From the NCBI GenBank assembly GCA_963691705.1, contig OY829537.1, forward strand, positions 56,644,304 through 56,708,303: a DNA stretch of 64,000 nt, given 5' to 3'. This document shows, one piece after another, positions 51,431 to 60,169 of this stretch. The stretch is from Viola odorata. Lineage: Eukaryota; Streptophyta; Magnoliopsida; Malpighiales; Violaceae. Under the pieces are notes generated by a model. That model saw only the letters and a list, made by a program, of their open reading frames with translations, was not told the origin of the DNA and made no database searches. How positions within the stretch are numbered: position 1 is the first letter of the stretch; each line of letters opens with the position of its first letter. Both the position numbers and the translations under genes were made by a program.

Positions 51431-53850
51431 ACCCAGCCAGTAGATGCAATGGTACCCATCCCTATCCAAGGCAATGATAAGGCGAGCTTCCAGGCTAGCG
51501 ACAAGCTGACCCTTGAGGAGAGAGCACAATTGGCTCGGTTGTTGAACAAGTGCAAAGGATAGTTTACGTGGAAACCAGCGGACATGCCTGGCGTGTCTAG
51601 GGAAGTGGCTGAGCATCGACTCAATGTCGACCTACACGCCAAGCCAGTTCAACAGAAGCGGCGAGCATTCTCCGCGGAAAAGGCGGTGGTGATTGATAAG
51701 GAGATAGCGAAATTGTCAGATGCGGGATTCATCCGAGAAGTTCAATATCCCACTTGGCTGGCCAACCCCGTCTTAGTCCGCAAGCCCAACGAAGACTGGC
51801 GCATGTGCATTGATTTCACCAACTTGAACGACGCTTGCCCTAAGGACTGCTATCCGCTCCCTCGGATTGATCAGTTGGTCGATCAAGCGGCAGGGTACGC
51901 GTATTTGAGTTCCCTGGACGCCAATTCTGGATACCATCAAATTCCTATGGCCAAGGAGGATGAGGAAAAGATGGAATTTATAACCTCGAAGGCCACTTAT
52001 TGCTACACGGCAATGCCGTTCGGTTTAAAGAACGCAGGGGCGACCTTCTAGCGTATGGCCAACAAAGTGTTTGAAAAGCAAATCGGGAGAAATATAGAAG
52101 CATACGTAGACGATGTACTGGTCAAGAGCAGAAGTTTCAGTGACCATCTGACCGATTTGCAGGAAGTGTTTGATACGTTAAGGAAGTACCAGATAAAGTT
52201 GAACCCCCGCAAGTGCGCGTTCGCATTTCAGACGGGAAAATTCCTCGGGTATGTGGTAAGCCAAAAGGGCATCCAACCGAACCCATCAAAGATTAAGGCT
52301 ATCCATGATATGGTATCGCCGTGAACCCTTTAGGAGGTACAGAGATTGACAGGACGCGTCATTGCTCTAGGACGGTTCATCTCTAAGTAGAGCGAGAAGT
52401 GCCTACCGTTCTTCAAAGTTATACGCAAGAAAGCTCCTTTTGGGTGGACACAAGAATGCGAGGAGGCGTTCATGAGTTTGAAAGCTTACTTTTCGTCCAA
52501 CTTGGTACTAACACGACCAGAGCCGGGCGACACTTTATTTTTGTACCTTGGCGTCGCGGACGAAGTGGTCAGTGCTGTTCTGGTTCGGGAGGATAATTAC
52601 GCCCACCGACCCGTCTTCTTTGTCAGTCATGTGTTAAAAGATGCCGAGGTGCGATACACCTACCTTGAGAAGGTGGCGTTCGCCCTGATACAGTCCACAC
52701 GAAAGATGGACAGATATTTTCAGGCCCATCCGGTCATCGTGCTCACGGACCAGCCTTTAAGAAGGATTTTTAGGAAACCAGAATCCTCGGGGAGGATGTT
52801 GATCTGGTCAATTGAGCTAGAGCAATATGGATTACAGTACAAAGCTCGGCCATCCGTAAAAGCTCAGGTTTTGGCGGATTTCATAGCCGAGTGCACATTT
52901 ACTGGGGACAAGGCGGCAGAGCCGCTAGAGAAGAAAGAAAGTGATGCAAAGGTCCCACTCTCAGAGGTCCCAGCGGACATATGGGTCATCTATGTAGATG
53001 GCGCCAAAAATCAGGAGCTAGCAGGAGCTGGAATATACATGGTCGGGCCACACGATGTGCAGGTGCGGCACGCCATTAGAATCCTACAACCACTGTCCAA
53101 CAACGCAGCAGAGTATGAAGCGTTATTGGCGGGGCTTAGAGTAGGAAGGAACCTCTTCGCCAAAACTGAGAACGACCGGGTAGTTGGAGCCCCACGGTTG
53201 ATAATGCGAGGGGACTCCAAGTTGATAATTGATCAAGTCTTGGGACATTCCCAAGCTAGAGAACCGATCATGGCGCAATACCTCTCGAAAGTGAAAAGGG
53301 AATTGGCAGAAATGGAACAAAGTGCTGTGTGTGTCACTATCGAACACATCCCGCGGGAGGATAATACCAAGGCGGATAGTCTCGCCAAGACGGCAGCCAA
53401 TCAGGAGGCCGTTATTCCAGAGGACGTGTACTATGAAGAAAGGTCATTGACGTCCTTCATGGAGGAACAGCTGTCGCTATGTGTAGAGGAGATCGAAAAG
53501 GATTGGAGGATCCCTGTGATAAATTTTTTGAAGCATGACGAGCTCCCAAGCGACAGTGTAGAAAAGAAAAAAGTATTGAAGCAAGCGGCGAGGTGCACCT
53601 ATTATGATGGGGCGCTAATTCGGAGATGCTTCTCGCACCCGGTCGCAAAATGCATAACCGAACAAGAAGGCCTCCATACCCTGCGTGAGATCCATGAGGG
53701 CATCTGCGGCATGCATGTGTCGGGTGGTACCATGGCCGCGCAGGTGTTTCGGTCAGGATTTTATTGGCCCACTATTCGCAAGGATTGTAACAACTTTGTG
53801 CAGTCGTGCCATAGATGTCAAGAATTTGCCAAATATCTCAGATCGTGGCA
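51431..53850 (+). pseudogene. Pol, part 1: reverse transcriptase, two RNase H domains, integrase zinc finger
   Basis: Continues in the gag frame. In-frame stops: TAG 51560, TAG 52049, TGA 52322, TAG 52331 and TAG 52388. The reverse transcriptase domain (about 51620-52330) has DFTNLNDACPKDCYPLPRID, MPFGLKNAGATF and the catalytic YVDD at 52103-52114. A first RNase H-like region (about 52500-52900) ends VLADFIAEC. A second RNase H follows (52975-53400) with Asp in YVDGA (52997), Glu in AAEYEALL (53117), Asp in RGDSK (53213) and Asp in TKADSLAK (near 53375). A tandem second RNase H is characteristic of the Tat lineage. The integrase HHCC finger follows, with His at 53693 and 53714 and Cys at 53807 and 53816. 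The frame is lost at about 53830-53850. Confidence 0.88.
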
Positions 53851-54714
53851 CCTTGTCCTTTTGCTAAGTGGGGAATCGATATTTTAGGCCCTTTTCCTAA
53901 GGCAAGGTCCCAACTAAAATTTGTAATTGTGGCAGTGGATTATTTTACTAAATGGGCAGAAGCAGAAGCGGTAGCCACTATTATGACGGAAAAGGTATGG
54001 CACTTCTTTAAGCACCAAGTGATCATGCGCTTCGGGGTGCCCCGCGTGCTAGTTAGTGACAACGGGGCGCAATTTACCAGCCACTTCTTCAAGGAGCAAT
54101 GCGAAGAATTTCAGATTGAATAGAGGTTCTCCTCTGTGGCGCATCCCCAGACTAATGGCCAGGCGGAGGTGACCAACCGAAGTATTCTGAGCGGCATCAA
54201 GAAAAATCTGGAGGGGTCGAAAAAGAAGTGGCCAGATGAGTTACCCTATGTAATGTGGGCTTACCGCATGACCGTCAAAATAAGTACGGGTGAGACGCCC
54301 TTTGCGATGGCTTTTGGTACCGAAGCGGTAACGCCTGTCGAAATTGGCACCCTAAGCTTGAGGGTGGAATATTTCAAGGAGGAAGTAAATGAGGAGAGGT
54401 TATGAGCTAACCTTGAAATGCTCCATGAGGCGCGCGAGGAAGCTCTCTTGAAAATAATGCACTACAAAAGAAGAATGGCGCGGTATCACAATAGACATGT
54501 TAAGGAGCGGCTGCTCAAAGCAGGAGACCTTGTGCTTAGGGATAAACGGGCGGCGGGCCAACGAATGTGGAAGCTCATCTCAAACTGGGAAGGCCCATAC
54601 TGCGTCACTCGTGTTATCGGAAAGGGGGCGTATCACCTCGAAACGGTTGACGGTACTCCCTTACCTAACTCTTGGAATATTGCTAGATTAAAATTGTATC
54701 ATGCTAGAATTTGA
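53851..54714 (+). pseudogene. Pol, part 2: integrase core and C-terminal domain
   Basis: Reading moves one frame relative to upstream pol, and family comparison suggests a small deletion after CHRCQEFAK. The catalytic triad is complete: Asp in WGIDILGPF (53878), Asp in VSDNGAQF (54058) and Glu in NGQAEVTNRS (54166), with exactly 35 residues between the last two. In-frame stops are TAG 54121 and TGA 54403. The C-terminal part has the GPY/F-type motif (NWEGPYCVTRV) and ends at TGA 54712. Integrase inserts the cDNA into the genome; this copy cannot make it. The terminal codons run directly into the first repeat of the following minisatellite. Confidence 0.88.
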
Positions 54715-55444
54715 CATGCCGTTGGGCATGATTTTGAAATTTGACATGCCGTTGAGCATGGTTTTGAAATTCGTGAAATATGACATGCCGTTGGGCATGC
54801 TTTTAAAATTTGTGAAATTTGACATGCCGTTGAGCATGATTTTGAGATTTGTGAAATTTGACATGCCGTTGGGCATGATTTTGAAATTTGTGAAATTTGA
54901 CATGCCGTTGAGCATGGTTTTGAAATTCGTGAAATATGACATGCCGCTGGGCATGATTTTGAAATTTGTGAAATTTGACATGCCGTTGAGCATGGTTTTG
55001 AAATTCGTGAAATATGACATGTCGTTGGGCATGATTTTGAAATTTGTGAAATTTGACATGTCGTTGGGCATGATTTTGAAATTTGTGAAATTTGACATGC
55101 CAATGAGCATGGTTTTGAAATTCGTGAAATATGACATGCCGTTGGGCATGATTTTGAAATTTGTGAAATTTGACATGCCGTTGAGCATGGTTTTGAAATT
55201 CGTGAAATATGACATGCTGTTGGGCATGATTTTGAAATTTATGAAATTTGACATGCCGTTGGGCATGATTTTGAAATTTGTGAAATTTGACATGCCGTTG
55301 AGCATGGTTTTGAAATTCGTGAAATATGACATGCCGTTGAGCATGATTTTGAAATTTGTGAAATATGACATGCTGTTGAGCATGATTTTGAAATTTGTGA
55401 AATATGACATGCCGTTGGGCATGATTTTAAAATTTGTGAAATTT
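54713..55444 (+). repeat. 39-bp minisatellite downstream of pol (19 units)
   Basis: One 30-bp unit then eighteen 39-bp units beginning GACATGCCGTTGGGCATG, followed by ATTTTGAAATTTGTGAAATTT-like spacer. Each unit holds the inverted repeat CATGCC-GTTG-GGCATG (GGCATG often GAGCATG). Two spacer types, TTTGTGAAATTT and TTCGTGAAATAT, tend to alternate. Because 39 is divisible by three, long frames stay open on both strands; they are not evidence of a gene. Position matches the hypervariable region between pol and the 3' LTR described in Tat/Ogre elements. Confidence 0.93.
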
Positions 55445-55872
55445 GACATGCCGTGGGCATGCTCTTTGAAATTAAAATTTGACATGCCGTGGGCATGGTC
55501 TTTGAAATTGAAATTTTGACATGTCGTGGGCATGGTCTTTGAAATTGAAATTTTGACATGCCGTGGGCATGGTCTTTGAAATTGAAATATCGACATGCCG
55601 TGGGCATGGTCTTTGAAATTGAAATTTTGACATGCCGTGGGCATGGTCTTTGAAATTGAAATATCGACATGCCGTGGGCATGGTCTTTGAAACTGAAATT
55701 TTGACATGCCGTGGGCATGGTCTTGGAAATTGAAATATCGACATGCCGTGGGCATGGTTTTTGAAATTGAAATTTTGACATGCCGTGGGCATGGTCTTTG
55801 AAATTGAAATACCGACATGCCGTGGGCATGGTCTTTGAAATTGAAATACCGACATGCCGTGGGCATGGTCTA
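55445..55872 (+). repeat. 37-bp minisatellite related to the 39-bp one (11 units plus a partial)
   Basis: Starts at 55445, 55481, 55518, 55555, 55592 and so on to a last partial unit at 55851; one 36-bp unit then 37-bp steps. Units begin GACATGCCGTGGGCATGG, with CATGCC and GGCATG now separated by three bases, and use a CTTTGAAATTGAAAT spacer. It abuts the 39-bp array without a gap, so one array probably derives from the other by a length change. Confidence 0.92.
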
Positions 55873-55945
55873 ACAATTGTTGTGGAAATATTTCTTGTTC
55901 CTTGTTGGTTGTCTGTGTAATGTGCAGATAACAAGGAAAGGAGGA

Positions 55946-56400
55946 TGTCGGGGGTGAAAAGTCCTAGCCTTGGGAGCGGAATGGGCTAATGCGAACGGAT
56001 CGGCAAGATGAGGCACGCCCCGGCGATCCTAATATATGGTGCTGGAAGTGAAAAATTCTGGCCTTGGGAGGCCGGCCCTGATTAGGTGGCTCGCCAAGAG
56101 GAGACACTTTCCAGCACTGTCGGGAGTGAAAAATCCTATCCTGGGGAAACCCAGAAAGGGCACGCCCCGACTCCCCTGGGGGTGTAAAGTCCTATCCTTG
56201 TGACAACCCGTGCTCACATAGGCGGATGATCATTAAGCGAGGCACGACCCAGGGAAGATAAAAACTCCACCTCGCAAGTGAAAATCCTATCCTTACGATG
56301 GTAGCGCTAACATAGGCACCTCGTTAAGCGAGGGCACGTTCCGAGGTGTGAGGGCAACGCTGAGGAAGTGAAAAGTCCTATCTTCGTGATGGCCGGCCTT
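55946..56400. repeat. Six diverged GTGAAAAGTCCTATCCT boxes
   Basis: Boxes near 55954, 56047, 56126, 56184, 56277 and 56368, spaced about 60-95 bp, each followed by a different GC-rich filler ending in GGCACG- or GGCAC-like sequence. This is an old degenerate tandem repeat. The purine run AAGGAAAGGAGGA (55932-55944) just before it resembles a polypurine tract, but what follows is not the LTR. No gene is seen. Confidence 0.65.
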
Positions 56401-56526
56401 GATCAGGCGGCGCACTGAGAGAAGGCACTTCCCGGCCGATTGAAGAAATAAGAAAGGTCATCGTACCACAGCTAGTAGCCGGAAGGGACAAACCCGGTGA
56501 AGTTTGGCTGGAAGAGTACGGGACAC

Positions 56527-57021
56527 GAGCGACATCGGGGGAGCGCGCGCGGCAATGCCCCAAGGTAATTAAGATTTTTTCATAATATGTCGCTATTAAC
56601 AAGTGATAAGTGAAAAGGTGCAGAAATTCGGCACAAGCGACATCTTTGGGGGATCGTGCTAAGTAAGAAAGGAGATCGCGCGGCAATGCCCCAAGGTAAT
56701 TAAGATTTTTTGATAATATGTCGCTATTAACAAGTGATAAGTGAAAAGGTGCAGAAAATTCGGCACAAGAGACATCTTTGGGGGATCGTGCTAAGTAAGA
56801 AAGGAGATCGCGCGGCAATGCCCTAAGGTAATTAAGATTTTTTGATAATATGTCGCTATTAACAAGTGATAAGTGAAAAGGTGCAGAAAATTCGGCACAA
56901 GCGACATCTTTGGGGGATCGTGCTAAGTAAGAAAGGAGATCGCGCGGCAATGCCCCAAGGTAATTAAGATTTTTCGATGATATGTCGCTACTAACAAAGT
57001 GATAAGTAAAAATGTGCAGAA
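56527..57021. repeat. 132-bp tandem repeat (about four units)
   Basis: GGCAATGCCC recurs at 56551, 56682, 56814 and 56946 (steps 131, 132, 132). Each unit contains AATTAAGATTTTTTGATAATAT, GTCGCTATTAACAAGTGATA and CATCTTTGGGGGATCGTGCT. The first unit is partly diverged (GACATCGGGGGAGCGCGCGC). As 132 is divisible by three, a 190-codon frame on the minus strand runs through it; I treat that as an artefact. Confidence 0.88.
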
Positions 57022-58299
57022 AATTGTGTGAACTGTTTACACATGAAGGGATGCTTGCTCAAACAAAAGGCCCTAAAAAACACAAAAAAGGGGTAAAGAA
57101 GTCAGAGTACCCGATGGACAAAAGAGAAGTGACATTCACGGCCCGGGCACGCTGCTGTTCCCCTCGTCAGGCCGTGGCTTTTTCGCCTGGCGGTAGCCCT
57201 CTTCTGTGAGGAACCCGGACTTTTGCTTGAAGAGGCGGATGATGGCGTCAGCATCAAAGAAATGACGGCCGTGATGCTCAATGAAGCAATCGGCCATGAG
57301 GTCTGCCGCTTGTTCCGAAAACCACTTGCACTTGTCCGTCGTTTCCTCCTTAAGCGCGGCATTTTTGCTCCGCTCCGCTTGAAGGGCGGCATCTCCCGCG
57401 GCCTGGAGTCCTTTGGCCTCTTCCAACTCTTTCCTCGCGACTCCCAAACTATTTTCCACACATTGTCGCTCCTCAACACTCTTCCGCAGCTCCTCTTGAG
57501 CTTCATGAAGTTCCCTTTGGTACTTGCTAATTTCTTTCGAGAGCTGGTGGTTAGTGTTGCGCCATTCCTGGGAGGAAGATTGGAGAGAGCTCATTCGTTT
57601 CATCATATTTGTAGACCAGTAATGGAAACCTTGAAAGCTAGAGAACAGATGAGTCCTTATCTGCTGCAATTGTTCACCCTCGGCAATGGAGAGGAAGCCT
57701 CGCTCTTCCTCCTCAACTGATAGCAGATGTCCTGCAAGTAAGGCGGATGTCGCTAGGGAGCTGTCGCCTCTTAACGCTGGGAACCCGCGCTGGCGAATGT
57801 TGCTTAAATCAACTTGATGGGTGACGGCTCCGCTAGAGAGTATAGTGCTTAACTCAGCCACCATGTGTGGGCTTTCTATTGGGGGAAGAGAGGGAAAGAT
57901 TGTCTGAGCAGTAGTAGGGATGAAGAAGACATCTGGAGCGGACGGAGGGGAACGATTGGACGGCCCAACGTCAATATTGAAGCCGCTGGTCATTAAGTTT
58001 GGAAAGTGCTCCTCTGCAAGAACCTCCAGAAAGTCCAAGGGATTGCCTGGAGGAGGAGATGATGCAGCAAAAGAGGAATGAAGCGGCGCAGAGGTAGCCC
58101 CGCTCCCTGCCGGGCCAGAGCCTTGGTCGCCTGCCAAGGGACCGGTATTGGCAATGCCGTCCTGCCTACCCTGACCAGCGACAGAGTTGTCCGCTGAAGG
58201 AACGTCTTCATTAAGACAGGGACGCTTGGGGTCAAGAACGCTCGACAAATCCATACCGTCGCGCGAAGGAGTAGTGGAAGAGGCAACAGCAGCGGTATC

Positions 58300-58374
58300 C
58301 TACCCGCAAAAGACAAAGGGGAATTAAGAAACAAATAAAAATACATGGACGAGGAAAAAATTTATAAAAACCAC
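58300..58374 (-). other. Intron 2 of antisense gene 1 (75 bp)
   Basis: Donor GCTCAG|GTGGTT at 58374, acceptor GCGGGTAG at 58301-58300. It lies between codons. The intron sequence is T-rich and contains an in-frame stop, while both flanking exons share the same frame. Confidence 0.72.
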
Positions 58375-58682
58375 CTGAGCAGGAGGACGTGTAGGAGCGA
58401 TAACGCGAAGGCGGAGAGTCCTTTTCCTTTTTCTAGCAAGAGGAGGATGAGAAGGCGACACTTGTGTAGGAGCAACGCCGGGGGAAGAAATTGGAACAGT
58501 GGTCGATGTGGCAGTAGCCTCCGCTTGGGGAAGAGAGGAAGACTCAGGCGCAGAAGAGGACGCGCGCGTGGTATCAGTAGCGGCGCCGGCCGAGGTGGCG
58601 GAAAGAGCCCTTTTTTCTCTCTTCTGCTGAGCCCTCTTCTCTCTTTTCTTGATACAATCAGGCTTCCACCCGGCGGGAGGAT

Positions 58683-58752
58683 CTGTAGAAATAAGAAAAG
58701 AATGTTAGAGTTAGTATTGACGTGGAACAACGATCAGAGGTGTGAAGCTCAC
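58683..58752 (-). other. Intron 1 of antisense gene 1 (70 bp)
   Basis: Donor CAAA|GTGAGC at 58752, acceptor TTCTACAG at 58684-58683. It interrupts a codon after its first base; with the intron removed the frame continues from exon 1 into exon 2. Length and T-rich acceptor suit a plant intron, though it is near the short limit. Confidence 0.72.
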
Positions 58753-59634
58753 TTTGAATGCAATTCTAGATGTTGCCTCCGCACGCGAGTTCGCGAGCGC
58801 GAACACCAGGGATCTCAGGCAGATTGAGTAGTTTGTTCAGCCAGTCTTGGTCAGCTGGCCCTAACTCCGGCCTGCCACCCCAGGCAGCATCTCTGATGGC
58901 AAGATTAAAATCGGTCCGCCACAAAGGCTGGGGTAGATTGATGATGAAGAATCTCTTTTTCCAAGCATCAATGGAAGATTCAAGGAATAACAGCTTCCAG
59001 GTAAAAGGATTTAAAGCTTCAACATCATAGCGGGGCGATATCGCTATGATGCCGTTATTATGATGGTACAATTGAAAGAGGGAGCGGAGCAACAACAAGG
59101 AAGGAGATTCATTCCCTATATGTCTACAGAGGGCTATAAAAGCATAAATGCCACAGTAGGCGTTGGGACTCAGTTGGGCAGCGTTTAAATCAAATTCAGA
59201 GAGTAATTCAGCAATCAAAGGATCCAGAGGCAGCCGAAAACCATAATGGAATATCTTGGCATAAAGAACCCTACTGTTGCCGGGTAATTCGCTATTAAGA
59301 CGAAGGGATTTTGGGGCAACTTCAGTAGAGTACCCCTCCAACTGGTCCACGGTGGCATTATAGCTCCGCAGGCGCCGTCGAAGGACGGCGGTGGAAGTAA
59401 TGGTGGAAACAGTGGTATTAACATCCCCCTCCCCAGCGAGGCGGGAATAACGGCAATTAGGAGCCATGAGCAAGGTTAAGAAAAGAATAGAAAGGAAGGT
59501 ACCTGTGGTGAGAAGAAGATTGAAGCACCCAGGCGGCGGCGGATTGTAGGAGGAAGAAGAGGAATTGTTTTCCTTCTTTTTCGTTTCTTTAACAGAGAAA
59601 GGTAATAAAAGATAAGAAGAAAGCACGTGGGGTT

Positions 59635-59735
59635 TTTATATATAAACCCTAGGAACTAAAGGGAACGACGGGTCAAGCGATCGTGGCGTATGACGGGTCA
59701 AGCGATCGTGGCGTATGACGTGTCAAGGGCAGTGA
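59635..59735 (-). promoter_or_regulatory. Promoter region of antisense gene 1: TATA box and 25-bp repeats
   Basis: On the minus strand TATATAAA lies at 59642-59635, about 170 bp before the chosen start codon. Just upstream, GACGGGTCAAGCGATCGTGGCGTAT is repeated at 59667 and 59692 and partly at 59717 (exact 25-bp steps), placing a TGACG core every 25 bp. TGACG is the binding core of plant TGA-type bZIP factors. A promoter separate from the LTR is inferred. Confidence 0.55.
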
Positions 59736-60169
59736 AGGGCGGGAAGCGGGTACAACTCCTGAGGAGCGAAAAGACATGTTCAGTCCGCCAGTCCCATTAG
59801 CGCTCCCCTTTGATGACACGTGGGCTCAGAGCATCATGACTGTCTTCTCCGTATCAAACAAAGAGAGTCAGAGCATTAAATGCTATGAAAAGGGCGCAGT
59901 CAAACCCGGCGGAAAGGAGCGGCAAGCCGTAATGGCACGGCATGCAAAAGGCAAAAATGCGAGAAAAAGTTGTGAAGCGGCATATGATAAAGAGCGACAT
60001 CGTCCAAAAACACACATTATTTGGTCAAGATTGTAAGGTTTGGTAATTATTACAAGCAAAGAGGCGACGACAAAGTCCAAATGGAAAAATAATACAACAA
60101 GGGCGTAAGTAGAGAAGCGATGCCCCCAATCAAGCGGCATCAAATAGGCTCCCCCCAGGAGCGGACTTG
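59736..60169. other. Spacer between the two antisense paralogues
   Basis: About 430 bp holding the upstream flank of gene 1 and the 3' flank of gene 2. It has no repeat structure I can see and no supported coding frame; an 86-codon plus-strand frame (59776-60036) has no recognisable motif. No terminal repeats mark an insertion boundary. Confidence 0.5.

Larger units (their letters stand above)
57136..59467 (-). pseudogene. Antisense gene 1: Transposase_28-like / coiled-coil protein, three exons
   Basis: Reads opposite to pol. Exon 1 (59467-58753) starts MAPNCRYSRLAG and carries the Transposase_28-like domain (FHYGFRLPLDPLIAELLSEF, LSPNAYCGIYAFIALCRH, and a final LWRTDFNLAIRD). A TAG at 58766-58768 stops it four codons before the splice donor. 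Exon 2 (58682-58375) is Ser/Thr/Pro-rich with a basic KREKRAQQKREKR stretch. Exon 3 (58299-57136) has a Pro-rich start and a long Glu/Lys/Gln-rich coiled coil (about the last 190 codons). Reading phases across both introns agree. The start 53 codons further upstream (59626) lies only about 10 bp from the TATA box, so 59467 is preferred. The family is found in plant gypsy elements; its biochemical role is not established. One stop aside, the gene is readable. Confidence 0.78.

Noticed and set aside
55932..55950. AAGGAAAGGAGGA followed by TGTCGGGGG as polypurine tract and start of a 3' LTR
   Set aside because: The following sequence does not match the 5' LTR (TGATAACTATCG) and contains degenerate repeat boxes. 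It might be an internal purine tract, but is not the element's 3' boundary.
56378..56950. 190-codon minus-strand frame (MPRDLLSYLARSPKDV...)
   Set aside because: Produced by the 132-bp tandem repeat whose length is a multiple of three; the peptide simply repeats with the DNA.
54713..57021. CRISPR array or bacterial repeat locus
   Set aside because: Units are contiguous without unique spacers, and the flanks are a plant LTR retrotransposon.
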